A stretch of 14,324 nucleotides of DNA from Nitrospinota bacterium (GCA_029937135.1 JAPYQX010000038.1:1-14324), one strand, 5' to 3'; counted from the stretch's first letter, positions 6,700 through 14,276 are shown. Numbers and translations are program-made. Notes: generated from the letters alone by a model not told the origin.

Positions 6700-6777
6700 G
6701 ATTGCCCTCTAAGTATTTTAAGGTGCCGAAAAAATGAACAACTATCAGAGGCAGTTAAGTCATGCCTGTTGGGCACG

Positions 6778-7713
6778 CTAGTCATCCAGGCGCTTCATCC
6801 GGGGATCGAGCACATCCCGGAGCCAGTCCCCCAGTAGATTGACGCCCAGAACCGTGACCGTCAGCGCAACGCCGGGAAAGAGGGTGAGCCACCAGGCGGT
6901 GTCGAGGAATCCGCGCCCTTCGGCGAGCATCCCGCCCCAGGTCGGGGTCGGAGGGGGCACGCCCATGCCCAGGAAGGAAAATGAGGATTCGATGATGATC
7001 ATGCGGCCCAGATAAATGGTGGCCACCACGATGCATGAGGAAAATGCATTGGGAAGGAGGTAAATGAGCATGATCCGAAGGGTACCGCAGCCGGAGGCCC
7101 TCGCCGCCGTGACCATGTCGGATTCCTTCAAAGCGAACACCTCCCCCCGCACCACCCGCGTGTAGACGGTCCAGGTTCTGAGCGCGATGGCGAGGACGAT
7201 ATTCTGGAGGCTCGCCCCCAGGATCGCGATGATGGATATCGCGAGAAGGACGAAAGGTATCGCGAGCACGGCGTCCACAATCCGGCTGATGACGGCATCC
7301 ACCTTGCCGCCGAAATAGCCCGCGATGAGCCCCAATCCTATCCCGATGGAACCGCTCACAAAAACGGCGGCGAAGCCGACGGAGAGCGAGACGCGCGAGC
7401 CCCAGATGATCCGGCTTACGATGTCGCGCCCGAGTTGGTCCGTGCCGAGCCAATAGGTGTTGCCCGCCGCGTCAACGAAACCCGGTGGCTTGAGGTAGCG
7501 CTCAAGGTCCTGAAGCAGGGGATCGTGAGGCGAGAAAAGACCGGGCACGAGGGCCCACAGGATTGCCGTGATGATAACAAAAACGCCGAAGAGCGCCGGC
7601 GGCCGCTTCAAGAGCTCACGCCACGCGAGCTGCAATTCCGAGGGGCCGCGATCGTCCATTTCCTGATCGATCTTGGAGGAGGCCCCGGCGTTTATTGTGT
7701 TGTCAGTCGCCAT
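6778..7713 (-). CDS. Dipeptide-type ABC importer permease (DppC/OppC-like)
   Basis: Encodes 311 residues, the second inner-membrane permease of a peptide/opine/nickel-type ABC importer. The N-terminal OppC-type segment (about 24-60, WRELLKRPPALFGVFVIITA) carries the first membrane helix. The family landmark WLGTDQLGRDIVSRIIWGSR follows at 88-107, then five further helices. The EAA loop that contacts the ATPase is at about 196-222 (KESDMVTAARASGCGTLR...PN). The end is standard (GDWLRDVLDPR). The frame is open far upstream, but the ATG at 7713 is chosen: it has AAGGA about 7 bases upstream, lies 19 bases behind the DppB-like stop, and gives the expected family start. The substrate cannot be deduced from the permease. 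Confidence 0.93.
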   Translation of the reverse strand: MATDNTINAGASSKIDQEMDDRGPSELQLAWRELLKRPPALFGVFVIITAILWALVPGLFSPHDPLLQDLERYLKPPGFVDAAGNTYWLGTDQLGRDIVSRIIWGSRVSLSVGFAAVFVSGSIGIGLGLIAGYFGGKVDAVISRIVDAVLAIPFVLLAISIIAILGASLQNIVLAIALRTWTVYTRVVRGEVFALKESDMVTAARASGCGTLRIMLIYLLPNAFSSCIVVATIYLGRMIIIESSFSFLGMGVPPPTPTWGGMLAEGRGFLDTAWWLTLFPGVALTVTVLGVNLLGDWLRDVLDPRMKRLDD

Positions 7714-7732
7714 ATTGTTTCCTTCGCCTGCG

Positions 7733-8668
7733 CTAGCTGTATGAAATGCGCGGATCGAGCCACGCATAGAGGATGTCCACCGCGAGGTTGACACCCACGA
7801 ACATGAACGAAAGCAGCGCCACCGCCGCCTGAACCACCGGGTAGTCGTTGGCATTGATGGATTCCACCACCAACCAGCCCACCCCCGGCCAGGCGAAGAC
7901 GACCTCGATGACCACTGTCCCGCTGAGCAAGCCGCCAAGCTCGAGGCCGATGATCGTAACGACGGGGATCGCTGCGTTCTTCAGGGCGTGTCGGCCGATG
8001 ACCAGGGCCTCGGAGACTCCCTTCGAGCGCGCCGTATTCACAAAGTCCTGGGCCATCACCTCAAGCAGCGTCGAGCGCATCATCCGCATGATGCGGGCCG
8101 TGGCGTAGAGGCCGGCGGCAAGCGCCGGCAGGACGATGCTCTTCGCCTCCCGGTAGCCCGATGTCGGCAGCCACCCGAGAATCTCCGAGAACAGGATGAT
8201 GAGCATCAGGCCCAGCCAGAAGTTGGGGATGGATTGGCCCGCCATCGACAGGACCGAACTGAAGTGGTCGATCCAAGTTTTTCGGAAAACGGCCGAGAGT
8301 ATCCCCGCGGGGATAGCGATCACGAGCCCCACGAGAAGGGCGACGACGGCAAGGATCACCGTGGCGGGTATGCGCTCTGTGACAAGGCCCATTGCGGGGA
8401 CATTGTGATAGTACGAATCTCCGAAATCGCCCCTCAATACACCCAGGTTCTTTTCGTGGCCGAACAGGAAGTTGAAGTATTGGACGTAGATCGGCTTATC
8501 GAAACCCATCTCTTTATTGAACTCGGCGACCTCTTCCATGGTCGCCTCCTCGGGCATGAGGACATCGGCCGGGTCCCCCGTCATGTGGAGCATCAGGAAG
8601 ACGATGAGAAGGACCACCCACAGGACGATCAGAGATTGCATCAAACCACGGATGATAAAGGCGCGCAT
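7733..8668 (-). CDS. Dipeptide-type ABC importer permease (DppB/OppB-like)
   Basis: Encodes 311 residues, the first inner-membrane permease of the importer, forming a heterodimer with the DppC-like protein. Six membrane helices are visible: about 9-29, 101-123, 137-163, 176-192, 235-258 and 280-303. The first periplasmic loop contains GDFGDSYYHNVPAMGLVTER (80-99), typical of this subfamily. The EAA loop at about 203-234 (EVMAQDFVNTARSKGVSEAL) contacts the ATPase. It ends with the usual AWLDPRI. The ATG at 8668 is chosen because GAGGG lies about 7 bases upstream; the longer frame adds 20 residues without family character. It follows the GntR gene by 124 bases on the same strand. That spacer holds an imperfect GGCCC/GGGCC hairpin (8702-8722) and no gene. 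Confidence 0.93.
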   Translation of the reverse strand: MRAFIIRGLMQSLIVLWVVLLIVFLMLHMTGDPADVLMPEEATMEEVAEFNKEMGFDKPIYVQYFNFLFGHEKNLGVLRGDFGDSYYHNVPAMGLVTERIPATVILAVVALLVGLVIAIPAGILSAVFRKTWIDHFSSVLSMAGQSIPNFWLGLMLIILFSEILGWLPTSGYREAKSIVLPALAAGLYATARIMRMMRSTLLEVMAQDFVNTARSKGVSEALVIGRHALKNAAIPVVTIIGLELGGLLSGTVVIEVVFAWPGVGWLVVESINANDYPVVQAAVALLSFMFVGVNLAVDILYAWLDPRISYS

Positions 8669-8792
8669 ACAATTGCCCTCGAAAAACCAAATAAACGTAG
8701 CGGCCCCAAAATCCTCAGGGCCTCGCACCAGTTCGAAAATGACCTGCTAGTAATAACAGATAAAAAAATCATGCCCATCCATTCCGCTGCGG

Positions 8793-9671
8793 TCAAGGTG
8801 GATATGGAGAGCCCTTCCCCGGCGGCGAGGCAAAGCATATTGGCTTTATCCAGAAATGACTTCTTTTTTGAAAACTTCCGGGCAGGCGGGAAATCGGCTC
8901 CAAGGAATTGGCCGAATTGATGAATTTCCCGTTGCCAAACAGTTCGATACTGTATTTGTGCCGATTTCCCCTGTGGTACATCTGAGAATATAGAATGGGG
9001 TCTCCCTTGGGTCCGTGTGCGAAGCTTTCGACGTAAAATACCGGATCAAGAATTCCAATTGACAATTGGCCGGCGATTTCGCTGTCCGCCGTTCTGGCCT
9101 CGAAATTCTGGAGTATTTTTCCGACTGGAAGTTGAAGGTGTTGTTGGATGATATCTAACATGTTGTGAAGCTCCATGTCCCTGCGTTTCAACTTATTGGC
9201 CAATTCTGGCAGCAGAAAATTGATGGTGTAGCAAAAGGGAATGTCGTCCACCGTCCGGAGGCGCCGAATCCGAGTGAGGCGGCTCTGTCTGGATATACGG
9301 AAGAATTCCTCCAGTCGGGGAGGCGGAGGGACATCTTCAAAAGATATCATCTGGTGCACCTGCTCGCCGGTGAGATTCTGTTCGGTGATTCCGGTCAGTT
9401 TGATCATTTCGGGACCGGCGAGGGATTTCGCCACGAAGGTTCCGTTCCCCTGTTTGCGGTCCAGGAGTCCGTCCGCTTTGAGAATGGAAAGCGCCTGGCG
9501 GAGCGTCACCCGGCTTACTCCAAAGGATTTCGACAACTCCATTTCGGTGGGAAGTTTTTCGCCCGGAGTCAGCTCTCCCTGCTCGATCTTCCGGCGGAAC
9601 AATTCCACGATTTGATAGTAGAAGGGAACATACCGATCTTGTAGCGGGCTTCCAATGGTTAAACTGTTCAT
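8793..9671 (-). CDS. GntR/HutC-family transcriptional regulator
   Basis: Encodes 292 residues. An N-terminal GntR winged helix-turn-helix spans about 14-82: PFYYQIVELFRRKIEQGEL, then GEKLPTEMELSKSFGVSRVT, LRQALSILKADGLL and the wing RKQGNGTFV. A UTRA ligand-binding domain follows (about 95-245, with RRLRTVDDIPFCYTINFL and DPILYSQMYHRG). This is the HutC/FarR subfamily, which typically binds a small metabolite and derepresses adjacent uptake genes. It leads the permease-dehydrogenase operon and faces the binding-protein gene, so it probably controls both. Regulators of this type usually have 235-255 residues. The last 40 or so here (from SANSLEP) are proline- and serine-rich with no domain character, and may be an extension after a lost stop or a frameshift. 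The ribosome site is weak. Confidence 0.9.
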   Translation of the reverse strand: MNSLTIGSPLQDRYVPFYYQIVELFRRKIEQGELTPGEKLPTEMELSKSFGVSRVTLRQALSILKADGLLDRKQGNGTFVAKSLAGPEMIKLTGITEQNLTGEQVHQMISFEDVPPPPRLEEFFRISRQSRLTRIRRLRTVDDIPFCYTINFLLPELANKLKRRDMELHNMLDIIQQHLQLPVGKILQNFEARTADSEIAGQLSIGILDPVFYVESFAHGPKGDPILYSQMYHRGNRHKYSIELFGNGKFINSANSLEPISRLPGSFQKRSHFWIKPICFASPPGKGSPYPP

Positions 9672-9675
9672 TTTC

Positions 9676-9685
9676 TTTCAGGAAA
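9676..9685. promoter_or_regulatory. Candidate operator, copy A (TTTCAGGAAA)
   Basis: TTTCAGGAAA, with TTTC/GAAA half-sites around two bases, lies 5 bases upstream of the GntR start and downstream of the candidate promoter. The identical 10-mer occurs at 10105-10114 before the binding-protein gene. Such placement fits autorepression by the regulator, but the assignment is inference. Confidence 0.4.
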
Positions 9686-9704
9686 TCGGCATATCCCATC
9701 CACA

Positions 9705-9732
9705 AAAATAATTAAAAGAGTCACTATGTTAA
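9705..9732 (-). promoter_or_regulatory. Candidate promoter of the GntR-permease operon
   Basis: On the minus strand, TTAACA (5 of 6 for -35) at 9727-9732 is followed after 16 bases by TATTTT (4 of 6 for -10) at 9705-9710. Transcription would begin near 9698 and give a leader of about 27 bases before the GntR ATG. Confidence 0.4.
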
Positions 9733-9761
9733 GTTATTTGCCTAAAAAAAGCTTGCCCCGT

Positions 9762-9790
9762 CCAAGAATGCTCTTCAACCCGATTCTTGG
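9762..9790. repeat. Inverted repeat in the divergent control region
   Basis: CCAAGAAT (9762-9769) and its exact complement ATTCTTGG (9783-9790) are 13 bases apart. There is no T-run, so it is not a terminator. It could bind a dimeric regulator or be a remnant. The surrounding 9672-10171 interval is the roughly 500-base divergent region and has no gene on either strand. Confidence 0.4.
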
Positions 9791-10005
9791 CATCGCCACT
9801 ACCGTTGCAGCTCTCCACCACCTTTGTCTTATGGCGCTTGGAATTGTTCATGGGGAATCAGGCGATAATTGACTATTGTCCAAGCATATAACAGCAATTG
9901 GGTTCAAATTCGGTCGCCCGAATGAATCCCGGCTTGGATTGGCCACTCAGAGCGACTTGCCTTTACTTAATTAACTATATGCGAATTTAGTTCCGTAATC
10001 TTCCC

Positions 10006-10034
10006 TTGACTTTCCCGCTAGAAATTACCAAGAT
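10006..10034 (+). promoter_or_regulatory. Candidate promoter of the binding-protein gene
   Basis: TTGACT (10006-10011, 5 of 6 for -35) is followed after 17 bases by CAAGAT (10029-10034, only 3 of 6). Transcription would begin near 10041 and give a leader of about 130 bases that contains the palindromes at 10051-10115. The -10 match is poor. Confidence 0.3.
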
Positions 10035-10050
10035 GTATTAATAATCATAC

Positions 10051-10079
10051 CTTTCAACTTGAAAGCCCAAATGTTTGGG
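10051..10079. promoter_or_regulatory. Two adjacent perfect palindromes, candidate operators
   Basis: CTTTCAACTTGAAAG (10051-10065) is a perfect 7-1-7 inverted repeat. It is followed with no gap by CCCAAATGTTTGGG (10066-10079), a perfect 6-2-6 inverted repeat. Both lie 90-120 bases upstream of the binding-protein ATG. The first contains the TTTC/GAAA half-sites of the 10-mer at 9676 and 10105, with wider spacing. They are plausible binding sites for a dimeric regulator or RNA hairpins in the leader. Confidence 0.45.
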
Positions 10080-10103
10080 GATTGGGCATGTTTTTGCTCC
10101 ATC

Positions 10104-10115
10104 GTTTCAGGAAAC
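10104..10115. promoter_or_regulatory. Candidate operator, copy B (GTTTCAGGAAAC)
   Basis: GTTTC and GAAAC flank AG, a perfect 5-2-5 inverted repeat. It contains TTTCAGGAAA, the 10-mer also found directly upstream of the GntR gene. It lies 56 bases before the binding-protein ATG. The pairing of one motif with both divergent genes suggests a common regulator. Confidence 0.4.
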
Positions 10116-10171
10116 AACGCGACACCTCTCGTTCGTGGTGAATTAGCCGTCTTTCAATGGAGGAAGTTGCT

Positions 10172-11705
10172 ATGCGAAAGTTAATGGTTGCTTTTCTCAT
10201 TCTGGCCCTCGCCGGCTTGGCCGCTCCGCGCGCCGAAGCCTTCAAGGGAACCCTCAGACTTGCCGTCCATGGCCAGCCGAAAACCTGGGACCCGGGAAAA
10301 ACTCCCGGATTCATGGGCACCATGTTGTGGCCCTGGACCTACGACACCCTCGTTCAGGCCGACCTTAAAACGGGAAAGCTCTACGGCTGGCTGGCCGAGA
10401 GCTTTTCGCGAGTCAACGCCTCGGCGTTTAAGTTTACCCTGCGCAAGGGCGCTGTGTTCGCCGACGGAAATCCGGTCACCTCCGCGGATGTCAAGTTCTC
10501 CATCGAACGCGTATGGAAGGACAAAGACCTGAAGAGTTCGGTGAAGTCCTACTACAAGGACATCAAAGGGGTGGAGATCATCAACAACCGGACCTTCATC
10601 ATCCACACGAAAGGCCCGATGAACGATCTGCCGGCCCTGATGCGCACCTGGGGCCATGTCATGAACCAAAAGGCCATGAAGGGCAAGAAATACTCCGATT
10701 ACGCGCGCAAGAGCTTTGGCTCGGGCGCCTACGTCCTCAAGGAATGGAAAAAGGGCCAGCGGTTCGTGATGGAAGCGAATCCCAGGTGGTGGGGAAACAG
10801 TAAATATCCCAACCGGCCGAAGACCCTCATTATCCGCATCATCCGGGAGCCCACCACCCGCGTGAAGGCCCTCACGACCGGCGAAGTAGACTTCGCCATG
10901 AGAGTGGCGCCCCAGTTCATCGATCAGATCAACTCCAAGGCGGGCTATAAGGTTCTCACCACGCCCAGCATCCGTATCTATTATGTTGGTTACCTGACCA
11001 TGCATGGCGGCCCGATGGCGAACGTCAAGGTCCGTCAGGCGATAAGCCACGCCATCAACACACCGTTAATCATCAAGACCCTCTTGCAGGGCCGCGCCGA
11101 CCCCTGGTTCCAGCTAATCCATCAGGGGATGGCGGCCGGCTACAATCCCAAGATGAAATCTTGGTACCCCTATAACGTAGCCAAGGCGAAACAGCTCTTG
11201 AAAGAATCGGGCTACGGTAAGGGTTTCAAACTGGTGATGATCTCTCCCCGGAACACGATCCCGGCGGATGTCCAGATGTGTGAGGCAATCGTCAATATGG
11301 TGAAGAAAATTAATATTGACGCCGAATGCCAGGCATCCTCGAAAAGGGTCTGGAGAGGGAAGTTCAAAAAATATGTGAAGAAAAGTTTAAAAGGCAACAT
11401 GATGTTCATCTCCAGCTACGGCAACCAGGGCGGCATACAGCTTCCGCGGCGTCATGTCCTGCGGCGGGAAATGGAGCCCCCATTGCTTCAAGGAATATGA
11501 AACGATGATCGACAAGGCATTGAGAACAGCCGACACCGATCTTCAGCAGAAGCGTCTTGAAGAGGCCAACTGGTACATGCACAACAACGCCACCCACAAG
11601 CCCATCGCCAAGAGCCATGACGTTTATGGCGTCAACACGAAGGTCTTGGACTACAAGATGCGCTACGACGAGATGACGCTCCCCTGGAGCTTCGTAATGA
11701 AGTAG
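10172..11705 (+). CDS. Dipeptide-type ABC substrate-binding protein, frameshifted
   Basis: A family 5 (DppA/OppA-like) periplasmic binding protein of about 510 residues. The ATG at 10172 is chosen because GGAGG lies about 8 bases upstream; the ATG at 10157 contains that site. Residues 1-23 are a signal peptide ending AEA before FKG. Family motifs follow: WPWTYDTLV, GWLAESF, FTLRKGAVFADGNPVTSADVKFSIERV, SFGSGAYVLKEW, ANPRWWG and NVKVRQAISHAIN. The reading frame breaks near 11429-11436. Frame 2 runs to GNQGG and then into unrelated sequence ending at 11500. The true C-terminus continues in frame 3 (AYSFRGVMSCGGKWSPHCF onward) to VMK at 11705. Two missing bases or one extra base would explain it. 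It presumably feeds the DppB/DppC-like permeases divergently encoded nearby. If the frameshift is real the protein lacks its last 90 or so residues and is probably non-functional. Confidence 0.88.
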
Positions 11706-11732
11706 AGGGGCGGACCGCAATACGGATTCACG

Positions 11733-11769
11733 GCGCGGGGGGCTTTTTTTAAAGCCCCCCGCGCTTTTT
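11733..11769 (+). terminator. Strong rho-independent terminator after the binding-protein gene
   Basis: GCGCGGGGGGCTTT pairs with AAAGCCCCCCGCGC (14 bp, loop TTTT), followed by TTTTT at 11765-11769. It begins 28 bases after the stop codon, so the binding protein is probably a single-gene transcript and the next gene needs its own promoter. Confidence 0.95.
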
Positions 11770-11854
11770 CGGTTATTCAGGGCCTGCCGGGGGTGGAATC
11801 CGGTAGAGGCGCAATCGTTTTTGAATACTTTTTTTATATTGAAAAGGAGAAGTC

Positions 11855-12853
11855 GTGGCTGAAGATAAGGTGCGTCTAGCGTCGGTAGGTCTTGGTGGGT
11901 GGGGGAGTATGCTGGTGGATTCGGTGGACCGCAGTGGTGCGGCCGAGGTGGTCAGCTGTTTTGCCCGGAGCGAGGAAGGGCGCAAGGCGTTCGCGGAGAA
12001 GGTCGGCTGCCGCCAGGCGGGGAGTCTGGACGAATTGCTGAGCGATTCCGAGGTTGAGGGGATCCTGCTCGCCACCCCGCACTCCACCCATACGGATATC
12101 ATTTGCCAGGCGGCTTCCGCCGGAAAGCACGTGTTTGTCGAAAAGCCCCTCACGCTGACCGCCGCCGACGGGCGGAAGGCCTACGAAGCAACCCAGAAGG
12201 CGGGCGTTATTCTCCAGATAGGTCATAACCGCCGCAAGCAGGGGGGCAACCGCCGCCTACGCGAGATGATCGACAAGGGTGAGTTGGGGATGATCCATCA
12301 GGTAGAGGGAAACCTCTCTCTGGCCGGGGGGCAGAAACCACGCCAGGGCTGGCGGAACGATACTGCTGAATGCCCGGCGGGCGCCATGACGGGTTTAGGT
12401 GTCCATATGATAGATAACCTTCACTACCTGGTAGGTCCCGTGAAGCGGCTCAGTGCTTTCAGCAAAAAGCTCCTTGGAAAGGGAAACCTCAACGATGTGA
12501 CGACCATCATTCTCGAATTTGAGAGCGGCCCGCTCGGTTATATCAATTCGACCTTCGTAATACCGAAGATTTGCACGAACGCCGTCTTCGGCACCGATGC
12601 CAACGCCTGGACCGAGGAGGAAGGCTCGAAACTCTATTTTCAGAAGGTGGACCAACAGGCGCGCGAGGAACTTTCCTGCGAAACAGGTGATTGTATGGCC
12701 GAGCAGATGACGGAATTCGCCAGATGCATCCGCGATGGGGGCACCCCCGAGACAGGCGGCCCGGAGGGCATTGAGGTTGTGGCTGTTCTGGAGGCCGTCA
12801 TCGAGAGCGCGGATACGGGCCAGGCGGTTGAAGTATCAAAGTTCCGCGGTTGA
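11855..12853 (+). CDS. Gfo/Idh/MocA-family oxidoreductase (intact copy)
   Basis: Encodes 332 residues, the usual family length. These NAD(P)-dependent enzymes oxidise or reduce sugars, inositols and related hydroxylated compounds. The N-terminal Rossmann domain has GLGGWG at 12-17 and the family motif EKP at 96-98 (HVFVEKPLT), where the lysine helps catalysis. The C-terminal domain has GLGVHMIDNLHYLVGPV (181-197) with His184, a usual catalytic position. It starts at GTG 11855, with AAGGAGA a few bases upstream. No promoter is obvious in the 85 bases after the terminator. It is followed after 137 bases by a paralogue on the same strand. The substrate cannot be told from the sequence; the neighbouring importer and dehydrogenases suggest a shared catabolic route. 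Confidence 0.92.
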   Translation: MAEDKVRLASVGLGGWGSMLVDSVDRSGAAEVVSCFARSEEGRKAFAEKVGCRQAGSLDELLSDSEVEGILLATPHSTHTDIICQAASAGKHVFVEKPLTLTAADGRKAYEATQKAGVILQIGHNRRKQGGNRRLREMIDKGELGMIHQVEGNLSLAGGQKPRQGWRNDTAECPAGAMTGLGVHMIDNLHYLVGPVKRLSAFSKKLLGKGNLNDVTTIILEFESGPLGYINSTFVIPKICTNAVFGTDANAWTEEEGSKLYFQKVDQQAREELSCETGDCMAEQMTEFARCIRDGGTPETGGPEGIEVVAVLEAVIESADTGQAVEVSKFRG

Positions 12854-12868
12854 TGAGTATGGCGTAGG

Positions 12869-12919
12869 GAATTTGCCCCAATTTCGGTTTCATCTCTAAA
12901 TGAAAGGGTGGGCAAATTC
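12869..12919 (+). other. Nested hairpin between the two Gfo/Idh/MocA genes
   Basis: GAATTTGCCC (12869-12878) and GGGCAAATTC (12910-12919) form a perfect 10-bp inverted repeat. Inside it, TTTCAT (12888-12893) and ATGAAA (12900-12905) form a second stem with a 6-base loop. No T-run follows, so it is not a standard terminator. It could shape mRNA processing or stability, or be a binding site. It begins 15 bases after the stop of the upstream gene. Confidence 0.55.
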
Positions 12920-12990
12920 ATACGAGGCCCATAATTCCGGTTTGTTGGCGGAGCCGCCGTTTCACCGCACAAGAACCAGGAGAAATTTCA

Positions 12991-13997
12991 ATGAGTCCGG
13001 AGCCGATCCGTCTCGCATCGCTCGGAATAGGATGGTGGTCGGACGTTCTCGCCGACGCCGCCGGCCAATCGGATCAAATCAAAATCGTCAGCTGCTTCAC
13101 CCGCTCGGAGGAAAAACGTGAAACCTTTGCGAAAAAATACGGTTGCGTCGCGGCCGATAGCTACGAGCAGATTTTAAACGACCCTGCCGTCGAGGGAATC
13201 ATCAATACGACGCCCAACGACGTTCATCTCGAAACGACACGCGCCGCCGCCGAGGCGGGAAAACCACCTTTCTCGAGAAGCCGATCGCCAATACCTTATC
13301 TGACGCCAGAGAGATTTCGCGGGTCTGCAAAGAAGCCGACGTCCTCATTTCGATAGGGTCCCAGCGCCGCCGCGAAAGCCATTTCCGGTGGATCCACAAA
13401 CAGATCGACGACGGAAAATTCGGAAAACTCATTCAGGCCGAAGCCAACATCAGCCGGGACCGGGAAGGAACCTTCAACCCAAGCTCATGGCGCTACCAGG
13501 CGGCAGGGATGCCCGGCGGGGTGATGCTCCAAATCGGCATTCACTATGTTGATGTCCTCGAATTTCTGATGGGACCCGTCGTTGCGGTTTCCGCCCGTTC
13601 GGCCCAACTCGTCCTGCCAGGGGACAACCCCGACGTGGCCAATATGTTGATGGAACACGACGGCGGAGCGCAGTCCATCCTCTCGGCTAGCTACGCCTCC
13701 GCGTCCGAATATTACCTGATGAATATTTACGGCAAGGAGGCGACGGTTTACTTCGATCTCTTCGAAGGCCTCCGCTGCCTATCCCGAGGAGCCGAGCGGC
13801 CCGAGAAAATCCACGTGAAAAAAAACGACACTATCCGCGAGGAGATTGAGGAGTTCGCTGGCAGTATCAAGGCCGGAGGGAAGCCCGAGGTAGACGCGGA
13901 CCGGGCCGTCGAGTCCCTCGTCGTCATCCTGGCGGGGATTCGCTCAGCGGCGGAGGGCCGCCGGGTGGAAGTCGCTGAATTTAACAAATCGGAATAG
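12991..13997 (+). CDS. Gfo/Idh/MocA-family oxidoreductase, second copy, frameshifted
   Basis: A paralogue of the preceding gene: IRLASLGIGW matches VRLASVGLGG, and VSCFTRSEEKRETFAKKYGC matches VSCFARSEEGRKAFAEKVGC. The ATG at 12991 has AGGAGA about 8 bases upstream. The frame breaks at about 13264-13268. Frame 1 runs through AAAEAGK and then into unrelated residues to 13356, while the true protein continues in frame 3 as FLEKPIANTLSDAREISRVC onward to 13997. The expected GKHVFLEKP implies one missing base exactly at the EKP active-site motif. Restored, the protein would have about 335 residues, like its neighbour. The rest of frame 3 is intact, including MLQIGIHYVDVLEFLMGPV. The third glycine of GxGxxG is Ser17. 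If real, the frameshift removes the active site and makes this a pseudogene; if an error, the gene is functional. Confidence 0.85.
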
Positions 13998-14150
13998 CCG
14001 AGAGGATTCGACAAGTGCCCAGAATCAAGGCGGGTGAGCTTCCCCTCTTAACACCGACACCGGAGAAGGGGAGCCTATCCTGTGCATGGCGAATTCATGA
14101 TCATGCTTTGGTTCACCATTTCAACGGGGCTGCTCTCCCCCCCCCCCATA

Positions 14151-14168
14151 CCGGTCCAAGCTGAATGA
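14151..14168. repeat. Direct repeat, copy 1 (CCGGTCCAAGCTGAATGA)
   Basis: Matches the copy at 14277-14294 (CCGGTCCATGCTGAATGG) at 16 of 18 bases, about 126 bases apart. Both are preceded by a CTCTCC-like run. Confidence 0.5.
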
Positions 14169-14276
14169 GAGGATTTGGGGATGGTAGGAGCGGAAAAATC
14201 CAGTGCCTAAATAGTGACTATAGAGGAGGTCACTCAGTGTCACTCAGGACTACCCAGGTGACCTAGCCTCTCCAAA

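Noticed and set aside
6782..7453. A 223-codon minus-strand frame rich in Arg, His and Gly
   Set aside because: It is an alternative frame of the DppC-like permease, with shadow-type composition.
7988..8920. A 310-codon plus-strand frame
   Set aside because: It is antisense to the DppB-like permease and the end of the GntR gene, has low-complexity His/Arg/Asp-rich composition, and shows no family motif.
10181..11050. A 289-codon minus-strand frame
   Set aside because: It is antisense to the binding-protein gene, whose conserved motifs are clear in the plus frame. It is a long shadow in GC-rich coding DNA.
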